Part shown: piece by piece, positions 24,222-33,045 of the stretch
Layout: each line of letters begins with the position of its first letter
Position numbering within the stretch: position 1 is the first letter of the stretch
NCBI GenBank assembly: GCA_964584665.1
Contig: CAZPAO010000012.1
Location: 1 to 64,000, forward strand
Source: DASUBN01 sp964584665
GTDB taxonomy: Bacteria; Pseudomonadota; Gammaproteobacteria; Natronospirales; REEB76
Length of the DNA: 64,000 bases
Reading direction: 5' to 3'
Program-made: the position numbers and the translations under genes
The notes under the pieces: model-generated
Told to the model about the DNA's origin: nothing
Databases searched by the model: none
What the model saw: the letters and a program-made list of their open reading frames with translations, nothing else

Positions 24222-25073
24222 ATGTCCGCCCTGCCTGCCCTGCCATCGGATATCTCCGTCACGGTGAGCCGTGCGCTCGCCGAAGACATCGGCGAGGGCG
24301 ACCTCACCGCGGCTCTCGTGCCAGCAGATGCCCGTGCCCAGGGACGGGTGATCTCCCGTCAGGAGGCGGTGCTCTGCGGCACCGCCTGGTTCGAAGAGGT
24401 GTTCCGCCAGGTGGACGACGCCATAGCTACCCATTGGCAGGCACGGGATGGTGACCCAGTCACCCGCGACCAGGTGCTCTGCCGCCTGGAAGGCCCGGCA
24501 CGTGGACTCCTCACCGGCGAACGCAGCGCCCTCAATTTCCTGCAGACCCTCTCGGCCACCGCCTCCGAGGCCCGCCGCTATGCCGACGCGGTGAAGGGGA
24601 CCCACGCCACCATCCTGGACACGCGCAAGACCCTGCCGGGCTTGCGCAACGCGCAGAAGTACGCGGTGCGTTGCGGCGGGGCGAATAACCACCGCATGGG
24701 CCTGTATGACGGTATCCTTATCAAGGAGAACCACATCATGGCCGCCGGCGGCATCGCCGCCGCGGTGGGGGCCGCCCGCTCAGCCGGAGCGCAAGTCCCG
24801 GTGGAAGTGGAAGTAGAGACGCTGGAACAGGTGCGGGAGGCGCTGGCTTCAGGCGCTGACATCCTGCTCCTGGATAATTTCGACCTCGCAGGCATGCGCG
24901 AGGCGGTCAAGCTCACCGCCGGGCGCGCCAAACTGGAAGCCTCGGGCGGTATAGACATGGAAGGGCTGCGCCGCGTGGCAGAGACCGGGGTGGATTACAT
25001 CTCGGTCGGCGCGCTCACCAAACACGTGCACGCGGTGGACCTGTCACTGCGCTTCGAATTCGGAAAGACCTGA
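24222..25073 (+). CDS. nadC: Nicotinate-nucleotide diphosphorylase (carboxylating)
   Basis: 283 residues, full length. RALAEDIGEGDLTAALVP at the start, the PRPP-site block LNFLQTLSATAS...ILDTRKTLPGLRNAQKYAVRCGGANNHRMGLYDGILIKENH, then VEVEVETLEQ, LLLDNF and EASGGI. It makes nicotinate mononucleotide from quinolinate and PRPP in NAD synthesis. Confidence 0.97.
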   Translation: MSALPALPSDISVTVSRALAEDIGEGDLTAALVPADARAQGRVISRQEAVLCGTAWFEEVFRQVDDAIATHWQARDGDPVTRDQVLCRLEGPARGLLTGERSALNFLQTLSATASEARRYADAVKGTHATILDTRKTLPGLRNAQKYAVRCGGANNHRMGLYDGILIKENHIMAAGGIAAAVGAARSAGAQVPVEVEVETLEQVREALASGADILLLDNFDLAGMREAVKLTAGRAKLEASGGIDMEGLRRVAETGVDYISVGALTKHVHAVDLSLRFEFGKT

Positions 25074-25121
25074 TCAACGTGCCGGACGGCCTGTGGCCGC
25101 CGGCGTCATCGAGGGATAAGC

Positions 25122-27536
25122 ATGTCGGCACTCATCTTCGCACTCGTGGTCATCGCAGCCCTGTGGGCGCTGGCCTACTTCGCCGCACCGCTTTGGGCAT
25201 GGACCCTGGTCGCGGCAGCCGCTCTCGGGGCCGATGGTTATCTCTGCCACTCCCAACCTGTGGTGGCCTGGATCATGTTCGGCATCCTGGCGGTGGTGCT
25301 GAACGTCTATCCGGTCCGGCGCATGCTCATCACGGATCACTTGCTCGGCTGGTTCAGGAAGGTCTTGCCGCCCATCTCGGAGACCGAGCGCATCGCCATC
25401 GATGCCGGCAACACCTGGTGGGATGCCGACCTCTTCACCGGACGCCCGGACTGGAACAAGCTCCTGGCCGTGCCCGCCGCTAACCTCAGCGACGAGGAAC
25501 AGGCGTTCCTGGACGGCCCCGTGGAGGAGTTCTGCAAGTCCCTGGACGACTGGCATATCACCCACGATCTCAACGACCTCACGCCGGAAGCCTGGGAACA
25601 TATCCGCAAGCACCGATTCTTCGGCATGATCATCCCCAAGCAGTATGGCGGCCTCGGCTTCTCCGCCCTCGCTCACTCCACCGTGGTGATGAAGATCGGC
25701 ACCCGCAGCACCAGCGCCGCGGTAACGGTGATGGTGCCTAACTCGCTGGGGCCAGGCGAACTCCTGATGCACTATGGCACTGACGCGCAGAAGGACTATT
25801 ACCTGCCGCGCCTTGCTCGCGCCGAGGAGATCCCCTGCTTCGCCCTGACTGGCCCCTATGTGGGCTCCGATGCGGGCGCACTGCCGGACACGGGCATCGT
25901 GTGCAAGGGCACCTATCAGGGCAAGGAGACGCTCGGGTTCCGTGTGAGCTGGGACAAGCGTTACATCACCCTCGCTCCCATCGCCACCATCCTGGGCGTG
26001 GCCTTCAAGGCCTACGACCCGGACCATCTCCTGGGCGACAAGATAGACCTCGGCATCACCCTGGCCCTGATACCCACCAACTTGCCCGGAGTGGAGATCG
26101 GCACGCGCCACAACCCGCTGAACTCAGCTTTCATGAACGGGCCGACCCGGGGCAAGGACGTGTTCATTCCCTTCGACTGCCTCATCGGCGGCACCCAGTA
26201 CATCGGCAAGGGCTGGATGATGCTCATGAACTGCCTGTCCGTGGGCCGGGCCATCTCGCTCCCGGCGCTCGGCACCGGCGCAGGCAAGCATGCCAGCCGC
26301 GTCACCGGCGCTTACGCGCGCGTGCGCAAGCAGTTCCGCGTGTCCATCGGCAGGTTCGAGGGCGTGGAAGAGGCGTTGGCACGTATCGCCGGCTATACCT
26401 ATCGCATGGAAGCTGCGCGGCGCCTGACGGCGGGCGCCCTCGACCGGGGCGAGAAGCCCTCGGTGCTCTCCGCCATCCTCAAGTTCCATTGCACCGAGGG
26501 CATGCGCCTGGTACTGGCGGACGCCATGGATATCCACGGCGGCCGCGGCGTCATGATGGGCCCCCGCAACTACCTGGCCCGCGGTTACCAGGCGGTGCCT
26601 GTGAGCATCACCGTGGAAGGCGCCAACATCCTCACCCGTAGCATGATCATCTTCGGCCAGGGTGCCATCCGCGCCCATCCTTACCTGCTGAAGGAGATGG
26701 AAGCAGCCTCGAGCCCAGACCATGCCAAGGCCGCAGTGGACTTCGATAGGGCGTTGTTCGCCCACATCGGCTTCACCATCAGCAATGCCGCCCGCTCCCT
26801 GTTCCTGGGGTTCACCGGCGCACTGTTCATCTCCGCGCCCCGCACCGGGACCACACGACGCTACTTCCGCCAGCTCTCGCGCATGAGCGCCGCGTTCACC
26901 TTCACCGCGGATGTGGGTCTCCTGATGCTTGGCGGCGAGATGAAACGCAAGGAGAAGCTCTCGGCCCGCTACGGCGATATCCTGAGCCATCTCTACATGG
27001 TCTCGGCGGTGCTGAAGCAATATGAAGACCAGGGCCGACCGGAAGCGGACCTGCCGCTCGTCGAATGGGCTTGCCAGGACTCGTTGTACGCGATGCAGCA
27101 GGCACTCGAAGGACTGCTGCGCAACTTCCCCTCGCAGTCCATGAGCAAGCTCATGCGCTTCGTGACCTTGCCCTGCGGCAGACCCTATGCCCCGCCCAGC
27201 GACAAATTGGGCCACAAGGCCGCGGACCTGTTGCTGCAACCATCCGATGCCCGCGATCGCCTGACTCGCAATGCCTTCACCTCCACCGATCCCAAGGACC
27301 CGGTGGGCCGCATGGAGCATGCACTGAAGCAGACGCTCGCCTCGGAACCGGTGGAAGATAAGCTGCAGGCGGGCCTTAAGAAGCGCCTCGCCCCGGCGAA
27401 CTACCTGAAGCTGGTGGACGAAGCCGCCGCCAAAGGCGTGCTGGATGCCCGCGAAGCGCAACTGCTGCGGGACACCCATGCGGTGGTACGGGATGCCATC
27501 GATGTGGATGAGTTCGGCGAGATGCGGAAAGGCTGA
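25122..27536 (+). CDS. fadE: Acyl-CoA dehydrogenase FadE
   Basis: 804 residues, the length of the long FadE type. Two N-terminal membrane helices (MSALIFALVVIAALWALAYFAA and VVAWIMFGILAVVLNVY) precede the dehydrogenase domains (FFGMIIPKQYGGLGFSALAHS, CFALTGPYVGSDAGALPDTG, YTYRMEAARRLT, DIHGGRGVMMGPRNYLARGYQ) and the FadE-specific C-terminal domain. It catalyses the first oxidation step of fatty-acid beta-oxidation at the inner membrane. A good terminator follows. Confidence 0.95.
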   Translation: MSALIFALVVIAALWALAYFAAPLWAWTLVAAAALGADGYLCHSQPVVAWIMFGILAVVLNVYPVRRMLITDHLLGWFRKVLPPISETERIAIDAGNTWWDADLFTGRPDWNKLLAVPAANLSDEEQAFLDGPVEEFCKSLDDWHITHDLNDLTPEAWEHIRKHRFFGMIIPKQYGGLGFSALAHSTVVMKIGTRSTSAAVTVMVPNSLGPGELLMHYGTDAQKDYYLPRLARAEEIPCFALTGPYVGSDAGALPDTGIVCKGTYQGKETLGFRVSWDKRYITLAPIATILGVAFKAYDPDHLLGDKIDLGITLALIPTNLPGVEIGTRHNPLNSAFMNGPTRGKDVFIPFDCLIGGTQYIGKGWMMLMNCLSVGRAISLPALGTGAGKHASRVTGAYARVRKQFRVSIGRFEGVEEALARIAGYTYRMEAARRLTAGALDRGEKPSVLSAILKFHCTEGMRLVLADAMDIHGGRGVMMGPRNYLARGYQAVPVSITVEGANILTRSMIIFGQGAIRAHPYLLKEMEAASSPDHAKAAVDFDRALFAHIGFTISNAARSLFLGFTGALFISAPRTGTTRRYFRQLSRMSAAFTFTADVGLLMLGGEMKRKEKLSARYGDILSHLYMVSAVLKQYEDQGRPEADLPLVEWACQDSLYAMQQALEGLLRNFPSQSMSKLMRFVTLPCGRPYAPPSDKLGHKAADLLLQPSDARDRLTRNAFTSTDPKDPVGRMEHALKQTLASEPVEDKLQAGLKKRLAPANYLKLVDEAAAKGVLDAREAQLLRDTHAVVRDAIDVDEFGEMRKG

Positions 27537-27562
27537 GCCCTTAGGCAATACGGACTGACTGG

Positions 27563-27592
27563 ATCGGCTCCGGGAACGGGGCCGATTTTTTT
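27563..27592 (+). terminator. Intrinsic terminator after fadE
   Basis: ATCGGCTCC (27563-27571) pairs with GGGGCCGAT (27578-27586, one GU) and is followed by a run of T to 27592. It overlaps the stop of the convergent GGDEF-EAL gene. Confidence 0.88.
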
Positions 27593-30149
27593 ATATCTCG
27601 AGATCCGGCGCACCGCGGAGCAGACGGTCGCACTGGTCCGCCGGCAGGGGCGGGCTGAACAGGAAGCCCTGCATCAGATGGCAACCTTCCGCCATCAGCT
27701 GCTGCATCTGCTCCACCGTCTCCACGCCTTCGGCGATGACTCGGAATTTCAAGCGGTCCGCCAGCGTCAGGATCACTCGTGCGATGGCCGCATCGTATTC
27801 GTTGACGGCGATACCCTGCACGAAGGCCCGGTCGATCTTGATGATGTCCACCGGCAAGTGCTTGATGTACATGAGCGAGGAGTGGCCGGTGCCGAAGTCG
27901 TCGAGGGCGATCCGCACGCCCAGGGACTTCAGGTCCTCCAGGATGCGGATGCTGGCTTTCACGTCCTGCATGATCAGGCTCTCGGTGATCTCGAACTGCA
28001 GCGCCGAAGGCGGCAGGCCCGAGGTCATGAGTGCATCCTCGACCACGCGCTTAAGGTTCTGCATGGTGAACTGGCGCACCGAGAGATTCACCGCCACGTG
28101 CAGGCGCTTGGCGCGGGAGGACTTGTACCACTGACCCACCTGACGGCAGGCCTCCTCCAGCACCCATTGGCCGAGGGGGACGATGAGCCCGGTCTCTTCC
28201 GCGAGCTGGATGAACTCACCGGGCGGCACCAGACCGATGTCGGGATCCTGCCAGCGCACCAACGCTTCCACGCCTACGATGCCGCCTTCCTTGATGTCGA
28301 ACTGCGGCTGGTAGTGCAGCACCATCTCGTTGTTCTTGAGGGCGCGACGCAGGGCGTTCTCGCTCGAGAGCCGCTGCATCGCCTTGGCATGCATGTCCTG
28401 GGTGAAGAACTGATAGTTGTTGCGGCCGCGATCCTTGGCCTTGTACATGGCGCTGTCGGCATTCTGCAGCAGCGCCTGCACCGTGGTGCCGTCGCTCGGG
28501 TACATGCTCACGCCGATGCTGGCGCCGAGGTTCACCTCGGTACCCTCCAGCAACATGGATTCCGACAAGGAGGCCAGTATCCGCTCGCAGGTCAAGGTCA
28601 CCGCCTGGGGTTCGATGCAGTCCTCGATGATCACCGTGAACTCATCGCCGCCGAGCCGCGCCACCGTATCCGACGTGCGCACGCACTCGAGCAAACGCTG
28701 GCCGATCTGGTAGAGCAGCTGGTCGCCGACGTTGTGGCCCAGCGAGTCGTTCACGCTCTTGAAGCGGTCCACATCGATGAACAGGAGCGCCATGGGCTTG
28801 CGTGATCGGCGTGCCCGCGCGAGTGACTGTTCCATGCGATCCAAGAACAGGGTCCGGTTGGGAAGGCCCGTGAGGTGATCGTAGTTGGCGAGCCGACGCA
28901 TCTCCTCCTCCGCCTGCTTGCGGTCAGCGGCGGAGAGGGCGAGCGCCATGAAGTCGGCGAGCGCGCTGGCGTAGTTGATCTCCTCGGCGGTCCAGGGTCG
29001 CACGCCCCCCACCCACTCGTGGAACACCACGCCGCGGACCTTGTAGCCGTGGCGGAACGGCACGAACAATACCGAACTGACGTTGGCCGGCTTGAAATAG
29101 TGGTGCCAGACCTTGGCCAGGCCCGCATCACGTTGCAGATCGGGCACCGGCACCGCGCGGCTCTGCTGCAGGTCCTCGAACAGCTGCGCGCACTCATCCT
29201 TCTCGATGTTGGCCCGCGACTGGGTGGAATGCTCGCCGCGCTCGTATATGTGCACGCACCGCATGGCGGTACCGATGGAGTTCATCAGCCAGATGCTGAT
29301 GCGCTCGCACTGGGTCGCCTGGGTGGAGCGGGAGCTGATGACTTCGAAGGCAGCGCGCAGGTCGCCGGTGGAGATGCTGGGATCGCGGGTCAGCTCATAG
29401 AGCTGGGAATCCTTGTAGCGGGTCTTCTCTTCCTCCCGCTTGAGCCGCGTCTCTAAGCGCGTGCGCTGGTTGACCTCGTTGTCCAGTTCCTCCGCCACCC
29501 CTTCATAGGAGAGTTTGATGCGCAGGCGATCCGCAATCTCTCCCTGCTGGGTCCGGGCCACCAGGCACAGGGTCACCATCACCACCGCGGACACCGCCAC
29601 CACCACCAATCCCGCGTAACCAGGCTCCAGTGCGAGGCGGACATCGATGGGCAGGAACAGGACCGTGAGATAGGCGGCGTAGAAGTAGACGTTGCCTGCG
29701 AGCATGGTCGCCGGCAGCGCGCCCATAGCCACCAGCAGCACGAGCAGCGTCGCCTGGTGCTGCAGGGATCCCGCCTGGAACATCATCCAACCGGCGCTGC
29801 CCCAGGCCAACCCCAAGAGCACGGTGAGCACGAGGAAGAGTTTCTGCCAATGGGTGGCGCTGGTGATGGAGTCGATGTCGGTGTCGGTGCGCCAGCTCAG
29901 CCAGATGCGGATGCCGCTGACCAGCACCATGCAGGCGAGCCAGGCAAGCATCGCGAAATGGTTTATCTCCGCCCAAGAGATGACCGCCGCCACCACCGCG
30001 GCACAGATCACGGCCACGTCGGTCCAACGACCGAATTTACGGAGCGCATTGACCCTAGCCAGCTGCACATGCTGGTCGAAGGACATGAATTTTTGAACTG
30101 GCTGCTCTGCCGCCACGCTTCCAACCCCTGAAGCGTTAGTGTGCCCCAT
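27591..30149 (-). CDS. Membrane GAF-GGDEF-EAL protein (c-di-GMP turnover), copy 1
   Basis: 852 residues from the ATG at 30149; an ATG 11 codons earlier lies inside a palindrome. Order: five to six N-terminal transmembrane helices (about residues 40-200), a coiled linker with EEELDNEVNQRTRLETRLKREEE-like heptads, a GAF-like sensor (about 240-410), GGDEF with intact RLGGDEF (about 499-503), and EAL with intact EALVRW (628-630), DDFGTGHSS and EGVET. Both enzymatic motifs look active. It lies immediately downstream of a close paralogue. Confidence 0.92.
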   Translation of the reverse strand: MGHTNASGVGSVAAEQPVQKFMSFDQHVQLARVNALRKFGRWTDVAVICAAVVAAVISWAEINHFAMLAWLACMVLVSGIRIWLSWRTDTDIDSITSATHWQKLFLVLTVLLGLAWGSAGWMMFQAGSLQHQATLLVLLVAMGALPATMLAGNVYFYAAYLTVLFLPIDVRLALEPGYAGLVVVAVSAVVMVTLCLVARTQQGEIADRLRIKLSYEGVAEELDNEVNQRTRLETRLKREEEKTRYKDSQLYELTRDPSISTGDLRAAFEVISSRSTQATQCERISIWLMNSIGTAMRCVHIYERGEHSTQSRANIEKDECAQLFEDLQQSRAVPVPDLQRDAGLAKVWHHYFKPANVSSVLFVPFRHGYKVRGVVFHEWVGGVRPWTAEEINYASALADFMALALSAADRKQAEEEMRRLANYDHLTGLPNRTLFLDRMEQSLARARRSRKPMALLFIDVDRFKSVNDSLGHNVGDQLLYQIGQRLLECVRTSDTVARLGGDEFTVIIEDCIEPQAVTLTCERILASLSESMLLEGTEVNLGASIGVSMYPSDGTTVQALLQNADSAMYKAKDRGRNNYQFFTQDMHAKAMQRLSSENALRRALKNNEMVLHYQPQFDIKEGGIVGVEALVRWQDPDIGLVPPGEFIQLAEETGLIVPLGQWVLEEACRQVGQWYKSSRAKRLHVAVNLSVRQFTMQNLKRVVEDALMTSGLPPSALQFEITESLIMQDVKASIRILEDLKSLGVRIALDDFGTGHSSLMYIKHLPVDIIKIDRAFVQGIAVNEYDAAIARVILTLADRLKFRVIAEGVETVEQMQQLMAEGCHLMQGFLFSPPLPADQCDRLLRGAPDLEI

Positions 30150-30178
30150 GCTCAGGCCGCCTCCCAGCAAGCTTGAGC

Positions 30179-30201
30179 ACATAATGTCTAAGACATTATG
30201 T
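30179..30201. promoter_or_regulatory. Perfect 11-base-arm palindrome (operator candidate)
   Basis: ACATAATGTCT (30179-30189), one base, and its exact complement AGACATTATGT (30191-30201). It lies in the 99-base gap between two tandem GGDEF-EAL genes, is AT-rich in a GC-rich region, and has no T-run, so it looks like a dimer binding site rather than a terminator. Confidence 0.6.
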
Positions 30202-30248
30202 CATGTAAGGATGAGAAATCCAGTGTAATAATTTACTTCGTGGGCGAA

Positions 30249-32783
30249 CTATATCGCGAGATCCAAGATTCCCCGGAGCAGATGGTCACAATCCTCCTCC
30301 GTCAGGGGTGGGCTGAAGAGGTAGCCCTGCATGAGGTGGCAGCCCTGGGCATGCAGGCTCTGCATCTGGGCCACGGTCTCGACCCCCTCGGCGATGACCG
30401 CCAGTTTGAGGCTCTCCCCCAGGGCGATGACGGTGCGGGCGATGGCGGCGTCATATTGGCTCTTGTGGATGACATCCACGAACTCCCGGTCGATCTTGAG
30501 CACATCCACCGGCAACCGTTTGAGATACAGCAGCGAAGAATGCCCGGTGCCGAAGTCGTCCAGGGCGATGCGTACTCCCAGCACCTTGAGCTGCTCCAAC
30601 ACCCCGATGTTGTTCTCCACGTCCCGCATGATCAGGCTTTCCGTGATCTCCAGCTGCAAGGCGGCCGGCGGCAGGCCTGACTCCTGCAGGGCGTTGCGCA
30701 CCACGTCCACCAGGTTCTTCATGCCGAACTGGCGCACCGAAAGGTTCACGGCGATGTGGAAGGGACGGCCCTTGGCGGCGTCATACCATTGCTTGGCCCG
30801 CCGGCAAGCCTGCTCCAGCACCCACTGGCCCAGGGGGACGATCAGTCCCGTCTCTTCCGCCAGTGGGATGAACTCGCCGGGCCAGATCAGGCCCAGTTCC
30901 GGATCATGCCAGCGCACCAGCGCCTCCAAACCCACGATGCCTCCCCTATCCAGGTCGAACTGCGGCTGGTAGTGCAGCACCATCTCGGTGCGCTGCAGGG
31001 CCTTGCGCAGGGCGTTCTCCCGCGACAGATGCAGCATGGCGCGGGCATGCATGTCCTGAGTGAAGAACTGGTAGTTGTTGCGGCCGCGCTCCTTGGCCTT
31101 ATACATGGCGCTGTCTGCGTTCTGCAGCAACATGTCCCCGTCCTCGCCATCACCCGGGAAAAGGCTGATGCCGATGCTGCAGGTCAGATTCACATCCGTC
31201 TGGCCGAGAGAGATGGGCTCCACCACGGAAGCCAGGATCCGCTCACAGACCATCGTTATATATTCCGCATCCTGGCAATTCTCCAGGATCACCGTGAATT
31301 CATCGCCGCCGAGACGAGCCACCGTATCCGAAGACCGCACGCAGGTCAGGAGCCGCTTGGCGATCGAACGAAGCACCAGGTCGCCGGCATGATGGCCCAG
31401 GGAGTCGTTGATGCTCTTGAAACGATCCACGTCGATGAACAGGAGAGCCGTGCGCTGGCGGGCTCGGCGTGCCTTCGCCAGCGCCTGGGACAGCCGGTCC
31501 AGGAACAGCGAACGGTTTGGCAGGCCCGTGAGCCGGTCGTAGTTCGCCATCTCGCGCAGCTTGTCCTCCGCTGTCCGGCGGTCGTTGGAGGTTATGCCGA
31601 GCGAGACGAAGTCCGCCAGCGAACTCGCGAAGCTCGCTTCGTCGCGGGTCCAGTCCCGCACCCCGCCCTGGTATTCGTGTGTGATGATGCCACGCACCTT
31701 GTGGCCTTGGCGGAACGGCGCCACCAGCAGCGCGGTGATGCCATTGGGCTTCAGGTATTCCTGGCGCAGCTCACTTATGCGCGCGTCCGATGCGACATCG
31801 CTCACCGCGTAGGTGCGGGTCTCCTGGATGGAATGGAACAGCGTCGGGCTACGCCGCTTGTCGATGGTCTCGTTGCCTCCATTGCTGTGCTTCCCGTTGT
31901 GATAGACATGGACACACCGCAAAGTGGAGCCTGCCTCATCCAGGAACCATACGCCGATGCGCCGACAATTCATCGCCTGCGCGGCCTTCTCGCTGATCAC
32001 CGTGAGCGCGCCCTTGAGGTCGCCACCGGATATGGTCGATTCCCGCGCCAGTTCCAGCAGCGACTGACTCTGGCGCCGCATGCGTTCCTCGCCTTCGCGG
32101 AGCTTGGTCTCCACGCGGGTGCGTTCCGAGACCTGGCCGGTGAGTTCCTCCACGATGCTGGCGTATGAGAAGCGGAGGTTTAGGCCCTCCATCAGCCTGT
32201 CGTTGGCGATCCGCGCGATGGCCGCCATGAGCGCGGCTGCAAATACCGACAGCACCAGTATCAGCAGCGCACTGCGATCGGCCGCGAACAGCAGCCGCAG
32301 GGCAGAAGGTGCGAGCACCAACGCGAGGAAAGGGAAATAGTAAAGCGTGCTGGCGCTGAGCAGTGGCAACGCGAGCGCGGCGACACTTGCCATGAGCAGC
32401 ACCGGCAACGCGGCGCCGGACCAATCTCCCGGGAGCAGCAGGCTGGCACCCAATGCACCCCAGGCAGCGGCAAGCAGGAGCGTGAGCGCCAAGTAAGCGC
32501 GCTGCCAGGGCAGAGCCCGTTCCACACCGATGCTACGACGGCGGAATAGGATCCCCAATGCGATGCGCGACAGAGCGCACAAGCCCAGCGCGAAGGCGCA
32601 GCACGCACATAAGGTACCCCCCGCCTCACCCCAGAACACCCAGAAGAACACTGCGGCAGCAGCGGCACTGGGCCAATCAGCCGCCCAGCCGAAACGGTAC
32701 AAGAGGTTCGTCTGCTCGGCTTTGACTTGCCGCGCGACCTCCTCGTTGTGTATCTCGGGACAGACCGCAGTGGTGATCGGCAC
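30249..32783 (-). CDS. Membrane GAF-GGDEF-EAL protein (c-di-GMP turnover), copy 2
   Basis: 844 residues. The architecture matches the downstream gene: membrane helices (about 35-195), coiled linker (ELTGQVSERTRVETKLREGEERMRR), GAF-like domain, RLGGDEF (492-496), EALVRW (620-622), DDFGTGHSS, and EGVETVAQMQSLHAQGCHLMQGYLFSPPL. Both catalytic motifs are intact. The sensor regions have diverged more than the enzyme domains, as expected for paralogues tuned to different signals. Both genes end with nearly the same bases around TATATC(T/G)CGAGATCC. Confidence 0.92.
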   Translation of the reverse strand: MPITTAVCPEIHNEEVARQVKAEQTNLLYRFGWAADWPSAAAAAVFFWVFWGEAGGTLCACCAFALGLCALSRIALGILFRRRSIGVERALPWQRAYLALTLLLAAAWGALGASLLLPGDWSGAALPVLLMASVAALALPLLSASTLYYFPFLALVLAPSALRLLFAADRSALLILVLSVFAAALMAAIARIANDRLMEGLNLRFSYASIVEELTGQVSERTRVETKLREGEERMRRQSQSLLELARESTISGGDLKGALTVISEKAAQAMNCRRIGVWFLDEAGSTLRCVHVYHNGKHSNGGNETIDKRRSPTLFHSIQETRTYAVSDVASDARISELRQEYLKPNGITALLVAPFRQGHKVRGIITHEYQGGVRDWTRDEASFASSLADFVSLGITSNDRRTAEDKLREMANYDRLTGLPNRSLFLDRLSQALAKARRARQRTALLFIDVDRFKSINDSLGHHAGDLVLRSIAKRLLTCVRSSDTVARLGGDEFTVILENCQDAEYITMVCERILASVVEPISLGQTDVNLTCSIGISLFPGDGEDGDMLLQNADSAMYKAKERGRNNYQFFTQDMHARAMLHLSRENALRKALQRTEMVLHYQPQFDLDRGGIVGLEALVRWHDPELGLIWPGEFIPLAEETGLIVPLGQWVLEQACRRAKQWYDAAKGRPFHIAVNLSVRQFGMKNLVDVVRNALQESGLPPAALQLEITESLIMRDVENNIGVLEQLKVLGVRIALDDFGTGHSSLLYLKRLPVDVLKIDREFVDVIHKSQYDAAIARTVIALGESLKLAVIAEGVETVAQMQSLHAQGCHLMQGYLFSPPLTEEDCDHLLRGILDLAI

Positions 32784-33045
32784 GCTCGGAGTCTCTCCAC
32801 GCGTTGCGTAAAATCAGGTTCGCAGGAACCCACCCTTTCGATTCGGCCAGCCCTGGCCGGAAAACACGCTGACCCCTGAAAGACGATATTAGTTAACTTA
32901 AAAACACTATACCAGCACCGTATTTTCTCGGGTGATTCCCCTAGTTACACATACATGCCTGCAAAAACTGCGGCGAGCCTCACAGACCCCGGCATGGTGG
33001 CGGGCGAGTATGCACACGCCTCATTTATAAAGAAGGGATTCTCCG

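Noticed and set aside
26124..27548. 474-codon minus-strand frame opposite fadE
   Set aside because: Antisense shadow of conserved FadE coding sequence.
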